From positions 62,001 to 126,000 of the forward strand of contig NZ_JNYZ01000019.1 in the NCBI RefSeq assembly GCF_000717335.1: DNA of 64,000 nucleotides, read 5' to 3'. Position numbers and translations under genes: made by a program. Within the stretch, counting starts at the first letter, position 1; every line of letters starts with the position of its first letter. This stretch comes from Amycolatopsis jejuensis (GTDB lineage Bacteria; Actinomycetota; Actinomycetes; Mycobacteriales; Pseudonocardiaceae). The notes beneath the pieces were generated by a model. That model made no database searches. It was not told where the DNA came from and saw nothing but the letters and a program-made list of their open reading frames with translations. This document shows positions 40,777 through 49,270 of the stretch, piece by piece.

Positions 40777-41706
40777 GTGACCGCACGATCGACCGACCTC
40801 TCCCGGCGCGGGGTGCTGCGCCTGGGTGCCTTGGGTGCTCTGGGTGTCCCTGCCGTGCTCGCCGCCTGCTCGGGTGGTTACGACGAAAGTCCCGACCCCC
40901 TCGCGCCGCTGCTGGCGATGGCGGAAGCGGACGCCGCCGCAGCCCGGAAGCTCCCTGCAGGCGGGGATGCGGCGGGCCAGCTCGCCGACGCGCGCGCAGC
41001 GCAGGCGGCCGCGCTGAAGGCCGAGGTCGACCGGCTGAACCGGCCGGTTTCGACGCCCTCGGTCCCGCCTGCCCCGGCCGATTTCGGCGGGTTCAAGGAC
41101 CGGCTGGCGGCTGCGCGCAAGCAGGCGGAGGACATGGTGCCCGCGCTGCCCGCGTACCGGGCGGGGCTGGTCGCTTCGGTGGCCGCGGGATGCGCGGGCC
41201 TGCAACGGATCGCGCCACAGCTGGGTCCGGGCGAGGACGCGAAGCCAGTGGCCGCGCCTTCGGGAACGGTGGCGCAGGAAGCCGTCGACCCGCTGCAGAA
41301 GGCGCTCGCCGCCGAGCACGCCGCGCTGTGGGTGTACGGGCTCGTGACGGCGTTCCTTCCGGGCGATTTCGGGGACGCGCTCAAGTCTGGGCGGGCCGAA
41401 CACACCGCGCGCCGCGACGCGGTCACGCAGATGATCAGCACGGCTTCCGCAACGCCTGTCGCGCCCGAAGCCGCGTACGTGCCGCCTAAGCCTGTTACGG
41501 ATACCGCGTCGGCCGCTTCGCTGGTGGCGAGCGCCGAGGGTGACACGGCGGCCGCGTGGCTGGGCGTGGTTACCCATACCGACGACGCCGGGTTACGGCA
41601 GATGGCGGTGCAGGCCCTGGTGGCGGCTGCGCGACGAGGGACGCCTTGGCGGCAGGAAGCGGGCGAAAAGCCCGCTGCGGTTGCGCTGCCTGGTCAGGCT
41701 GGCTGA
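40777..41706 (+). CDS. Tat-exported ferritin-like (DUF4439) lipoprotein
   Basis: 309-residue protein, divergent from rimP. The N-terminus DLSRRGVLRLGALGALGVPA followed by VLAACSG is a twin-arginine signal with a lipobox. A helical middle region leads to a C-terminal ferritin-like DUF4439 domain (QKALAAEHAALWVYGLVTAF, GRAEHTARRDAVTQMI, VTDTASAASLVASAEGDTAA). The family lies next to rimP in many actinobacteria and its function is unknown. A CAGGAT hexamer lies 8 nt before the GTG at 40777. A decayed copy of its 3' end follows at 41772. Confidence 0.82.
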   Translation: MTARSTDLSRRGVLRLGALGALGVPAVLAACSGGYDESPDPLAPLLAMAEADAAAARKLPAGGDAAGQLADARAAQAAALKAEVDRLNRPVSTPSVPPAPADFGGFKDRLAAARKQAEDMVPALPAYRAGLVASVAAGCAGLQRIAPQLGPGEDAKPVAAPSGTVAQEAVDPLQKALAAEHAALWVYGLVTAFLPGDFGDALKSGRAEHTARRDAVTQMISTASATPVAPEAAYVPPKPVTDTASAASLVASAEGDTAAAWLGVVTHTDDAGLRQMAVQALVAAARRGTPWRQEAGEKPAAVALPGQAG

Positions 41707-41731
41707 GTCAACCCGGCTGAAGCTAACCGGT

Positions 41732-41906
41732 TCAGCGGAGTTTGCTGGATAATTTCAATGTGTTCCCGGCGAAGCCGGTCACGGACACCGCGTCGGCTGC
41801 TTCGCTCGTGGCGAGCGCCAAAGCCACCACCGCGGCCCCGCGACGAGGCACGCCCTCGCGGCAGGAAGCGGGCAAGAAACCCACTGCGGTCGCGCTACCC
41901 ACCTGA
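41732..41906. pseudogene. Decayed tandem duplication of both convergent gene ends
   Basis: 41772-41906 (plus strand) reads KPVTDTASAASLVASA then KATTAAPRRGTPSRQEAGKK and ends PTAVALPT-stop. It aligns with the end of the DUF4439 gene (KPVTDTASAASLVASA ... RRGTPWRQEAGEKPAAVALP) except for an internal deletion of about 28 codons. 41732-41758 (minus strand) reads LKLSSKLR-stop and matches the end LKLSGNLR-stop of the next, convergent gene. So one ancestral duplication spanned the junction of the two genes, and the inner copies have since decayed. Neither piece has a start signal. Confidence 0.8.
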
Positions 41907-41918
41907 CGCCAATCAGGG

Positions 41919-42569
41919 TCAGCGGAGGTTGCCGGACAGCTTGAGCGCGTTCTTGGCGATGCGGTTGAGCAGCTGGGGATCGCGGTGACCGCCGTAGAAG
42001 TCGGTCAGCACGAGGGTGACGTCCGCGCCCGAGGTCTGGGATTCGTAGTCTGCCTGTTCGCCGCTCAGCTTCGGTGCGCCGGATTCGTGGTAGGTGCCGT
42101 CGCGGACCAGGTCGCTTACGTTGCCGGTGCCGTCGCGGTCGGTGAGCTGCTTGAGTTCGGTGGCCTTCTCCGCGCTCGGCATCGTCACCAGCACCACCGA
42201 CACCAGCGCCTTCGCGTCGCCCGACTGCACCGTGTACAACGCCCGCGAGAGCGAGGTGCACGGGTTGTCCTGGAAGTACTTCTTCGCCCCGGAGTAGGCG
42301 TTGGCGGCGCAGTCGGTGGCCTTGGCCGGGCCTTCGACGAGCTTGAAGTCGAACGCCGGCTTGGTCTCCGCCGGCCGGGCGACGGGCTGGTCCGGGGTGC
42401 TGTCGTGCCGGATCAGGAACCAGACGAGCCCGGCCACCACGGCGATCGCCACGAGCCCGGCGCCGCGCAGCAGCAGGGCACGGTTGCCGGGCGGACGGGT
42501 CGGCCCGCCGGGCACCGGCGCCAGCGGGGCGGTGTCCGAGGGGCCGGGGGTGAAGTGCGGGTTGGCCAC
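41919..42569 (-). CDS. Membrane-anchored extracytoplasmic protein, function unknown
   Basis: 216-residue protein with a short Pro-rich cytoplasmic N-terminus, one transmembrane helix (GAGLVAIAVVAGLVWFLI) and an extracytoplasmic domain with two cysteines (ATDCAANAY and NPCTSL) that may form a disulfide. The domain TVQSGDAKALVSVVLVTMPS and GADVTLVLTDFYGGHRD matches nothing I can name. The GTG at 42569 was chosen; another GTG at 42587 is possible. Its last codons are duplicated in the adjacent pseudogene tract. Confidence 0.75.
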   Translation of the reverse strand: MANPHFTPGPSDTAPLAPVPGGPTRPPGNRALLLRGAGLVAIAVVAGLVWFLIRHDSTPDQPVARPAETKPAFDFKLVEGPAKATDCAANAYSGAKKYFQDNPCTSLSRALYTVQSGDAKALVSVVLVTMPSAEKATELKQLTDRDGTGNVSDLVRDGTYHESGAPKLSGEQADYESQTSGADVTLVLTDFYGGHRDPQLLNRIAKNALKLSGNLR

Positions 42570-42601
42570 CCGAACACCGTAGTTCACCGCTTCGGGGAGG
42601 C

Positions 42602-43594
42602 TCAGCCGAATGCACGGAGAACGCGTTCGACGTCGTCAGGCCCGTTGTAGAGGTGGAAACCGACGCGCACCCGCCCGTTGCGGACGCTCGCCACCACCCC
42701 GGCTCCGGCGACCCGCGCGGGATCGGCCGCCAGCGACACGATGGCGCTCCCCCGCGGTTCGAGCCCGACCGCCCTGAGCAGGGAATCCGCCAGCCCCACA
42801 TTGTGCTCGCGCACCGCCGCGAGGTCGAGGGACGCCAGGTGGGCGAAGGCTTCCGCGGCGCCGATGTGCGACAGCCAGACCGGCGACAGGTCGAACGCGC
42901 GCGCGTCCCCGGCCAGCCGCAGTGGCATTCCGTACACCGTGGACCACGGATCGTCGCCGGCGTACCAGTTCGCGGCGACCGGGCGGGTCCGCTCGGCGGC
43001 TCGCGGATGCACGGCGAGCCAGGCGCAGCCACGCGGGGAGAACAGCCATTTGTAACCGGCGCAGACGATCCAGTCCGCCCACTCGACGTCGAGCGGCAGC
43101 CAGCCGGCGGCCTGGGTGACGTCGAGGAGCACGGGGACGTCCGCGGCCTCGGCGGCGGCGCGCAGGGCGGCCGTGTCCAGGATGGCGCCGTCGGCGGACT
43201 GCACCAGGCTGACCGCGACGAGGTCGTGACCTTCGACGTGGTCCGCCAGTTTGCCCAGCTGTACCTCGGTGACGTCGGTGAGCTGCGCAAACGGGAACGT
43301 GACGCTGGTGAAATCGCCCTCCGCTGCCAGCACGCGCGCACCCGGCTTCAGCCCGCCCGCGACGTTCGCCACCAGCTGTGACACCGACGCGCCGATCGCC
43401 ACCCGCTCCACCGGGACCCCGGCCAGCTGCGCGAATCCGGCACGAGACCGGGCGACGGACGCATCGAAGCCAGACGGCGTCGCCTGCCCGCCGCGCCATT
43501 GCTCGACCGCCGCTGCGACCGCGTCCGCGACGGGGGCCGGCGGGATTCCGATGCTGGGCGTGTTGAGGTATCCGGCGGGAACGGCGAAGGTCAT
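42602..43594 (-). CDS. Class V PLP-dependent aminotransferase family protein
   Basis: 330-residue fold-type I PLP enzyme of the cysteine desulfurase/isopenicillin-N-epimerase-like group. The lysine for PLP is in CAGYKWLFSPRG, and LLDVTQAAGWLPLD holds the Asp and Gln that contact the cofactor. The conserved desulfurase cysteine loop is not evident, so an aminotransferase, epimerase or kynureninase-like reaction is equally possible. The start is ATG at 43594. Only 9 nt separate it from the upstream PEP-mutase-like gene. Confidence 0.85.
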   Translation of the reverse strand: MTFAVPAGYLNTPSIGIPPAPVADAVAAAVEQWRGGQATPSGFDASVARSRAGFAQLAGVPVERVAIGASVSQLVANVAGGLKPGARVLAAEGDFTSVTFPFAQLTDVTEVQLGKLADHVEGHDLVAVSLVQSADGAILDTAALRAAAEAADVPVLLDVTQAAGWLPLDVEWADWIVCAGYKWLFSPRGCAWLAVHPRAAERTRPVAANWYAGDDPWSTVYGMPLRLAGDARAFDLSPVWLSHIGAAEAFAHLASLDLAAVREHNVGLADSLLRAVGLEPRGSAIVSLAADPARVAGAGVVASVRNGRVRVGFHLYNGPDDVERVLRAFG

Positions 43595-43603
43595 GCCGCC
43601 AGG

Positions 43604-44383
43604 CTACGAGGAATGCTCCGGAAGCAGCGCCACGACATTGCCGTAGGACGGCGGAGCCAGCGGCAGTTCGGCATCGTTCTGGACGGCGTCCACTGTGGCC
43701 AGCGCAGCGGCAAGGGACACCCGATACGGCGTCGAACCGAGGCTCACCCTTGCCACGCCAAGGGAAGCCAAGCCGGATAACGTCACTTTGCCTGGCAGGT
43801 AAAGGAGATTCACCGGCACCTCGACGGCTTCGACGAGCGCTGTCACGTCCGCGGGTTCGGCGAGACCGGGTACGAACACGCCGTCGGCGCCCACATCGGC
43901 GTACATCCGGGCTCGGGTGATTGTCTCGCTGACCGGCCCGGCGCCGAGCCACTGCGTGTCCGTGCGGGCGTTGAGGAAGATGCCCGGGACCCGCTCGCGC
44001 ACCGTCTGCAGCAAGGTGAGCTGGACGTCGAGGGGTACGAGAGTGCCGTCAGCGCGGCTGTCTTCGAGGTTCACCCCCACGGCACCGGCTTCGGCGAGCT
44101 CGGCGACCAGGTCGGCGACGGCTGCCGGATCGGTGCTGAAGCCGTCGGCAATGTCGACGCTGACCAGCAAGTCAAGGGGCGCGAGCGTCCGGGCCAGCGC
44201 GACGGTCGCGGCGCGCGAAGCCGGTGCGCCATCGGCAAGCCCGGCGGCTGCGGACACGCCGAGGCTCGTGGTGCCGACAGCCGGGTAGCCCGCCGCGGCG
44301 AGCGAAGCGGCGAAGCCGAACTCCCAGACGTTCGGAAGTAACAGCGGTCGGCCAGGCACGTGCAGGGCGGCGAAGGAGGTCAT
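43604..44383 (-). CDS. Isocitrate lyase/PEP mutase superfamily protein
   Basis: 259-residue (beta/alpha)8 enzyme. PLLLPNVWEFGFAASLAAAG and VGTTSLGVSAAAGLADG, then VSVDIADGFSTD and GVNLEDSRADG with the metal-binding acidic residues, and FLNARTDTQW are the PEP-mutase/2-methylisocitrate-lyase-like blocks. The KKCGH motif of true isocitrate lyase is absent. The reaction is not predictable. The ATG at 44383 begins TSFAALH. Probably co-transcribed with the class V enzyme. Confidence 0.85.
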   Translation of the reverse strand: MTSFAALHVPGRPLLLPNVWEFGFAASLAAAGYPAVGTTSLGVSAAAGLADGAPASRAATVALARTLAPLDLLVSVDIADGFSTDPAAVADLVAELAEAGAVGVNLEDSRADGTLVPLDVQLTLLQTVRERVPGIFLNARTDTQWLGAGPVSETITRARMYADVGADGVFVPGLAEPADVTALVEAVEVPVNLLYLPGKVTLSGLASLGVARVSLGSTPYRVSLAAALATVDAVQNDAELPLAPPSYGNVVALLPEHSS

Positions 44384-44427
44384 GGCTGTCACCGTACGAG
44401 GCTGACGTTTCGGTGGCCGCCGAAGCG

Positions 44428-45801
44428 TCACTGCCGTTGTATTTCCGGCCAGATCGCTTCCCAGGGCTGGTTACGCCCGGTGTACAGCCACATCAGGCCC
44501 GGTACCACCTCGGTCACCGAGGAGAAGTACGGCCGCAGCAGCGCCGGGTCGAAGCCCACGAAGAGCGCGTTCCGTGCGGAATCCGGTGGGTGGCCGAAAT
44601 ACCAGTACCCTCGGTGTCCACTGTAGACAGAACAAGGTCCGCAGTAGTACTCGACGGCCGCGGCGAAGGGGTAGATCTCCGCGTACACCGTGGTCTGACG
44701 GCGCACTGGTTCCGGGAGCGCAAGGTAGGCCTTCTCGACGCCGTCGGCCACCTGCCGCTGCGCCGTCTCTCCCGCGGCGAACGCGGTGCCGAGCCCGGCC
44801 ACGGTGACCGCGGCCGACAAGACGAACGCGATCCCGACCGGGATCTTCCACCAGCGCACCAGATTCCGCCGCGACAGCTCCGTCGCGGCCGCGGCGAACG
44901 GCAGCGCGTACAGGCTCATCAAGTAGTACGCGCGGCCGTGCGTCAGCACGATCACCACCACGACCAGCAACAACGCCACCGCCAGGTAGCGAACGTCCGA
45001 AGACCGCAGCAGCCGCCACATCCCGTACAGCAGCGCGAGAACGCCCACCCCGATGCCTGCGCCGAGCAAGCCGTCCCGCGCGAAACTGAGGTACCCCGGG
45101 AACTCCGCCGCGACCACCTCGCCCATCCGCGTGTACGCCCAGCCGTGCGTGGCCTGCCAGACGAGCGCGGGCACCGTGGCCACCACCGCAATCAACGCGC
45201 CCAGCCACAGTTTCGGGCGCCGCACGAGGTCTCGTGGACCGAGTACGAGCGCCGAAACCAGGACCGCGCCCCACAGCGCCGGGATCAGGAACTTCGTCTG
45301 CAGCGACACCGCGGTGACCACTCCGGCCCACCCGAGCAGGCCGTCGCGCCGGGTGCGGGTCCAGCGCACGAGCAAGAACACCACAAGGGTCCAGAAAAAC
45401 GGGTCCAGCGCGTACGTGGCAACCCAGTGACTGATGATCACCAGCCCCGAAGTCGCGTACCCGCCAGCCGCCATCACCTGCGCTCCACGGCCGCCACCCA
45501 GCTCGCGAGCGATCAGTGCGGTCACCACCGCCCCGGCTGCCGCGGCGAGCGCCATCGGCAGCCGGAACGCGAGCAGCGACCCGGGAAACCACCGGTCGAG
45601 CGTGCCGGCCAGCAGCGGGACCAGCGGTGGCTGGTCGAAATACCCCCAGCTCAGGTGATCTCGACCGGCCACCAGGAAATACAGCTCGTCGAACCCGTGC
45701 GCATCCCGCATGCTCATCGCCACCAGCACCGCCGCGACCGCCGCGGCGACCGCCAGCACCGGCAGCCGGGCGAACGGCGGCGCGGTCCCCTCGATCATCA
45801 T
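44428..45801 (-). CDS. Glycosyltransferase family 39 (PMT/ArnT-like) membrane protein
   Basis: 457-residue polytopic protein with about ten hydrophobic segments. The first periplasmic loop has the acidic motif of GT-C enzymes (HGFDELYFLVAGRDHLSWGY followed by FDQPPLVPLLAG), as in protein mannosyltransferases and ArnT. The C-terminal soluble part (EYYCGPCSVYSGHRGYWYFG) lies outside the membrane. It probably transfers a sugar from a polyprenyl-phosphate donor, acceptor unknown. The ATG at 45801 was taken; the next codon is also ATG. Confidence 0.85.
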   Translation of the reverse strand: MMIEGTAPPFARLPVLAVAAAVAAVLVAMSMRDAHGFDELYFLVAGRDHLSWGYFDQPPLVPLLAGTLDRWFPGSLLAFRLPMALAAAAGAVVTALIARELGGGRGAQVMAAGGYATSGLVIISHWVATYALDPFFWTLVVFLLVRWTRTRRDGLLGWAGVVTAVSLQTKFLIPALWGAVLVSALVLGPRDLVRRPKLWLGALIAVVATVPALVWQATHGWAYTRMGEVVAAEFPGYLSFARDGLLGAGIGVGVLALLYGMWRLLRSSDVRYLAVALLLVVVVIVLTHGRAYYLMSLYALPFAAAATELSRRNLVRWWKIPVGIAFVLSAAVTVAGLGTAFAAGETAQRQVADGVEKAYLALPEPVRRQTTVYAEIYPFAAAVEYYCGPCSVYSGHRGYWYFGHPPDSARNALFVGFDPALLRPYFSSVTEVVPGLMWLYTGRNQPWEAIWPEIQRQ

Positions 45802-45927
45802 GGGGTCGAGTGCACCGCAGCGGGACCGCGTGGCGTAAGCGTGATCGGTAGCGTCCTCCACCGACCAAAGCCGATCAAGGCGACAACTTTCGGTGGTAAT
45901 CGAGCCGGGTGGCACGGGACGAGCGGA

Positions 45928-45933
45928 TACCGT
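45928..45933 (+). promoter_or_regulatory. Putative -10 of a leaderless promoter (TACCGT)
   Basis: TACCGT ends 7 nt before the GTG at 45941 of the histidine kinase gene; this spacing helped choose that start over GTG codons at 45893 and 45932. Confidence 0.4.
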
Positions 45934-45940
45934 GTCCGGG

Positions 45941-47146
45941 GTGACCGGATCCGTCTGGCCGCGGCCCGCCGACTGGATCTGGCTCGCGGCCGCCACGCTC
46001 GCCTTCGCCTGTCTCGACGTCGGGCTCTTCCTCGCCGCCGGGCCCACCACCGGGTTCCTCGGGCCGAACGCGCTGCTCGTCCTGGAACTTAGCTGTGACC
46101 TGTCGCTCCTGCTGCTGCCGCGGTACCCGACTGTCGTCGCCGGGCTGCTGATCGTGGTGTCCGCGGCGATGCTTGCGTCCGACCTCGTCTCCCCCGGCCT
46201 GCTCGTCCCCACCGAACAGCCGACGCTGATGACGGTGCCGACGATCACGCCGGTGGTGCTGGCGCAGCTCGTCTGCCGGGTGGACCGGCGGCGGCTGCTG
46301 TGGATTGCCGGAATCCTCGCGCTGCTGGCCACGCGACCGTGGAACCCGGCCTGGAACACGACGCCGTTCGGCCTGCTGAGCACCGCGCTGCCGGTGGCGA
46401 TCTCGCTGTATTTCGAGGCCCGGCGGCAGCTGCTGCGGTCGTTGCGGGACCGGGCCGACCGCGCGGAACGCGAGCAGCTTCTGCTCGCCGAACAGGCCCG
46501 TGCGGAGGAACGCCGCCGGCTGGCCGGGGAAATGCACGACGTGGTCACCCACCGGCTCAGCCTGATGGTGCTGCATGCCGGAGCGCTCGGCGTGACGTCC
46601 GCCGATCCGGCCGTGCGGACCGCGGCCGAGGACATCCGGCGCGAGGGCGCGCACGCGCTCGACGAACTGCGCGACCTCGTCGGCGTGCTGCGGAACGGCC
46701 CGGGGGCCGAACCGCCGGAGCCGAGCCCGCCGCAGCCCACGGATGTCTCGGACCTGGTGGCGGAGTCGACGGCCGTCGGTGTCGCGACGGAGCTTTCGGT
46801 GACCGGCGACCGGACGTCGGTGTCGCCGACCGTCGCCCGCACCGCGTACCGGGTGGTACAGGAAGCGCTCACCAACATCCGAAAGCACGCGCCGGGCTGC
46901 TCGGCCGCGGTTTCGCTGCGGTACCACCCCGGCGGGCTCGACGTGACCGTCACCAACACCCGCGCGGCCCGGCCGCCCGATCCGGCGCTCGCGGGCAGCG
47001 GCTCCGGAGCGGGGCTGAGCGGGCTGCGGCAGCGGGTGGAACTCGTCGGCGGGACTTTCGAAGCGGGTGCGGCGCCGGGCGGCGGGTTCCGGGTCGGTGC
47101 CATACTGCCCGCCTACGTCCCGACCACGGAGGGTGCGGCACGGTGA
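45941..47146 (+). CDS. NarL/DesK-type sensor histidine kinase
   Basis: About 401 residues. Five or six N-terminal hydrophobic segments (to about residue 160) form the sensor without a large extracellular domain. The HisKA_3 box RRLAGEMHDVVTHRLSLMVL carries the phospho-accepting histidine, and the ATPase domain has ALTNIRKHAPG (N box) and GSGSGAGLSGLRQRVELVGG (G box). It overlaps the response regulator by 4 nt. The stimulus is unknown. The start is GTG at 45941, with some doubt. Confidence 0.9.
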   Translation: MTGSVWPRPADWIWLAAATLAFACLDVGLFLAAGPTTGFLGPNALLVLELSCDLSLLLLPRYPTVVAGLLIVVSAAMLASDLVSPGLLVPTEQPTLMTVPTITPVVLAQLVCRVDRRRLLWIAGILALLATRPWNPAWNTTPFGLLSTALPVAISLYFEARRQLLRSLRDRADRAEREQLLLAEQARAEERRRLAGEMHDVVTHRLSLMVLHAGALGVTSADPAVRTAAEDIRREGAHALDELRDLVGVLRNGPGAEPPEPSPPQPTDVSDLVAESTAVGVATELSVTGDRTSVSPTVARTAYRVVQEALTNIRKHAPGCSAAVSLRYHPGGLDVTVTNTRAARPPDPALAGSGSGAGLSGLRQRVELVGGTFEAGAAPGGGFRVGAILPAYVPTTEGAAR

Positions 47147-47793
47147 TCACGGTCGTGGTGGCCGACGACGAGCCGATGGTGTGCGCGCACCTGCGCACGA
47201 TCCTCGGCTCGGCGGGCGACATCGAGGTGGTCGCGCAGGCGCAGGACGGCGCGGAGGCGGTCGAGGAGGTCATCCGGCACCGGCCCGCGGTCGTGTTGAT
47301 GGACCTGCGGATGCCGGGCGTCGACGGGCTCACCGCGATCGAACGGATCTGTGCGCTGCCGGAACCGCCGGTGGTCGTGGCGCTCACGACGTTCGATGCG
47401 GACACGTACGTCCTCCGCGCGCTCCGGGCAGGCGCTTCGGGATTCCTGGTGAAATCGACGCCGCCGGAGGACTTGATCGGCCTCGTGCGCGTCGCCGCGG
47501 ACGGGCACACCGTGCTGTCGCCCTCGGCCGCACGACGGCTGGTCGCGTTGTCGTCCGACGCGCACCGGCGCGACGACGAAGCCCGTCGCCGCACTGCGGA
47601 ACTGACCGAGCGCGAACGCGACGTGCTGGCCTGTCTTGGCGAAGGACTGTCCAATGCGGACATCGCGGCCCGGCTGCACCTGGCCGAGGCGACGGTGAAG
47701 AGTTACGTGTCGCGGATGCTGGTCAAGCTCGGGTGCACGAACAGGACGCAAGCCGGGCTTTTCGCGCACGAAGCGGGCCTCGTCGGACGGTGA
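47143..47793 (+). CDS. NarL/LuxR-type response regulator
   Basis: 216-residue regulator. The receiver domain shows the acidic pair in VVADDEPMV, the phosphorylation aspartate in VLMDLRMPGVDG and the lysine in FLVKSTPPEDL. The DNA-binding domain is LTERERDVLACLGEGLSNAD followed by IAARLHLAEATVKSYVSRML. The GTG at 47143 overlaps the kinase stop (GTGA), so both partners are made together. Confidence 0.94.
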   Translation: MITVVVADDEPMVCAHLRTILGSAGDIEVVAQAQDGAEAVEEVIRHRPAVVLMDLRMPGVDGLTAIERICALPEPPVVVALTTFDADTYVLRALRAGASGFLVKSTPPEDLIGLVRVAADGHTVLSPSAARRLVALSSDAHRRDDEARRRTAELTERERDVLACLGEGLSNADIAARLHLAEATVKSYVSRMLVKLGCTNRTQAGLFAHEAGLVGR

Positions 47794-47808
47794 CCGCGCG
47801 CTCCTCGC

Positions 47809-47814
47809 TAGCCT
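47809..47814 (+). promoter_or_regulatory. Putative -10 of a leaderless promoter (TAGCCT)
   Basis: TAGCCT ends 6 nt before the ATG of the SDR gene at 47821. Confidence 0.4.
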
Positions 47815-47820
47815 GCGGCC

Positions 47821-48591
47821 ATGACCGCCGACGAGGGATTGTCCGGACGCCGGGTGCTGGTCACCGGGGGCAGCCGCGGGCTGGGGGAAGCCACCGTACG
47901 CCGTTTCGCCGCGGCCGGGGCCACCGTGTTCACCGCTTCGCGAACCGACCCTGCCGAAGACCTTCCCGCGACGTTCATCCGGGCCGATCTGTCCACTGAG
48001 GACGGTGCGGCGGCGCTGGCACGCGAAGTGCTCGAGCGCGCCGGGGGCATCGACATCCTCGTCGACAACGCCGGTTCGACGACCCCGCCGGCGGCCGCGC
48101 TCGACCGGCCCGGCTCGTCGTGGGCCACGGACCTGGACATGAACCTGCTCGCCGCCGTCCGGCTCGACCGCCACCTGGTCCCGGGGATGGTCGAGCGCCA
48201 CGACGGGGTCGTCGTGCACGTCTCGTCGATCACCTCGCACACGCCGATCCCCGGGCAGGCTTCCTACGCGGCGGCGAAGGCGGCGCTGAACTCCTACAGC
48301 CGGTCGCTGGCCGCCGAGATCGGACCGCTCGGCGTGCGCGTGGTGTGTGTGCTGCCCGGGTTCATCGCCACCGAGGGAGCGCTCGCGTACCACCGGGAGA
48401 TGGCCGAGAACCGTGGCGTGACCGTCGAACAGGTGCAGCAGGACCTGGTGGACAGGCTGAACGTGCCGATGGGCCGTCCGGGCACCCCGCAGGACGCCGC
48501 CGAGCTCATCACCTTCCTCGCCTCCGCCCGGGCGCGCTGGCTGACCGGCGCGCAGTACCGGGTGGACGGCGGCATCATCCCGACCGTCTGA
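47821..48591 (+). CDS. SDR family oxidoreductase
   Basis: 256-residue classical short-chain dehydrogenase. The cofactor motif TGGSRGLG is at residues 15-22, LVDNAGS follows, and the catalytic Ser-Tyr-Lys triad is VSSITSHTPIPGQASYAAAK. The C-terminus WLTGAQYRVDGG is typical. Substrate unknown. It precedes the MarR gene by 54 nt and could be part of the homogentisate region by position only. Confidence 0.9.
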   Translation: MTADEGLSGRRVLVTGGSRGLGEATVRRFAAAGATVFTASRTDPAEDLPATFIRADLSTEDGAAALAREVLERAGGIDILVDNAGSTTPPAAALDRPGSSWATDLDMNLLAAVRLDRHLVPGMVERHDGVVVHVSSITSHTPIPGQASYAAAKAALNSYSRSLAAEIGPLGVRVVCVLPGFIATEGALAYHREMAENRGVTVEQVQQDLVDRLNVPMGRPGTPQDAAELITFLASARARWLTGAQYRVDGGIIPTV

Positions 48592-48610
48592 GCCGGAACT
48601 AGTTTCGGGT

Positions 48611-48638
48611 TTGACTATCCCGGCGGCGCGGCTACAGT
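48611..48638 (+). promoter_or_regulatory. Leaderless promoter of the MarR gene
   Basis: TTGACT (48611-48616), a 16-nt spacer and TACAGT (48633-48638) lie 7 nt before the ATG at 48646. The palindrome AACTAGTT at 48597, just upstream of the -35, has the same AACTA/TAGTT half-sites as the operator before hmgA and may serve autoregulation. Confidence 0.6.
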
Positions 48639-48645
48639 GCTCGGC

Positions 48646-49185
48646 ATGCCGGACCCCGTCGCGCCGCCCGACCCCGACTCGCTCGACTTCTGGTCGTTCG
48701 TCGCGCTGGCCAACCGCAGGCTGGCGCAGGAATACGGGTTCCGCCACCAGCTCGCGACCGAGGTGCTGCTCACTCTCAACCGGGCGTCGAACCTCGTCAC
48801 CTACGACTTCGAATCCGCCGTGCACCGGCCGCGCGGACGTTCGTGGTCGGCGTTCCGGCTGCTCTTCGTGGTGTGGCTGGCCGGGCCGATGGAACCGTCC
48901 GCGGCCGCCCGGCTCACCGGGATGAGCCGGGCCGCGGTGTCGAACCTGGCGAAAACCCTGGTCGGCGAGGGTTTGCTGGCGCGGACCCCGGCCGCGCGCG
49001 ACGGCCGGTCGGTGCAGCTTTCGCTCACCGAGGGCGGGCACGCCGAGATGCTCCAGGTGTTCGAGGCGCAGAACGAGCGCGAGGCGGGCTGGGTCGAGGT
49101 GCTCACCGAGGCCGAGCAGCGGGTCCTCGTGATGCTGCTGGACAAGCTCATCACCGCGCGTGCCGGGTTCGCCACCCGCCGCTGA
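48646..49185 (+). CDS. MarR family transcriptional regulator
   Basis: 179-residue winged-helix regulator. After an N-terminal helical extension (FRHQLATEVLLTLNRASNL) comes the MarR core: AFRLLFVVWLAGPMEPSAAA then RLTGMSRAAVSNLAKTLVGE, and the wing LARTPAARDGRSVQLSLTEG. It lies 85 nt upstream of hmgA in the same direction. By position it is the likely repressor of the homogentisate operon, perhaps responding to homogentisate or a related aromatic acid. Confidence 0.9.
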   Translation: MPDPVAPPDPDSLDFWSFVALANRRLAQEYGFRHQLATEVLLTLNRASNLVTYDFESAVHRPRGRSWSAFRLLFVVWLAGPMEPSAAARLTGMSRAAVSNLAKTLVGEGLLARTPAARDGRSVQLSLTEGGHAEMLQVFEAQNEREAGWVEVLTEAEQRVLVMLLDKLITARAGFATRR

Positions 49186-49224
49186 CCCCTTCCACCCGCT
49201 CCCGTCCTGGACTAGGCTGGACCC

Positions 49225-49251
49225 AAAGTAGTTCACATATTAACTATCTTT
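49225..49251 (+). promoter_or_regulatory. AT-rich imperfect palindrome before hmgA (candidate MarR operator)
   Basis: AAAG-T-AGTT, eight bases (CACATATT) and AACT-AT-CTTT form an imperfect inverted repeat in otherwise very GC-rich DNA, 20 nt before hmgA. Size and composition fit a MarR-type operator, and the A/T stretch could contain the -10 element. AAGGAGG follows it as the hmgA ribosome binding site. Confidence 0.6.
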
Positions 49252-49270
49252 GGTTTCAAGGAGGCGACCC

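Noticed and set aside
42602..43594. Cysteine desulfurase (sufS/iscS) call
   Set aside because: The conserved catalytic cysteine loop is not evident and no Fe-S assembly genes are adjacent, so only the class V family is reported.
43604..44383. True isocitrate lyase (aceA)
   Set aside because: It is far shorter than AceA and lacks the KKCGH motif; only superfamily membership is supported.
44428..47103. An 891-codon minus-strand frame extending GT39 upstream over the histidine kinase
   Set aside because: The part beyond 45801 is the antisense of the kinase gene and contains no membrane or enzyme motifs.
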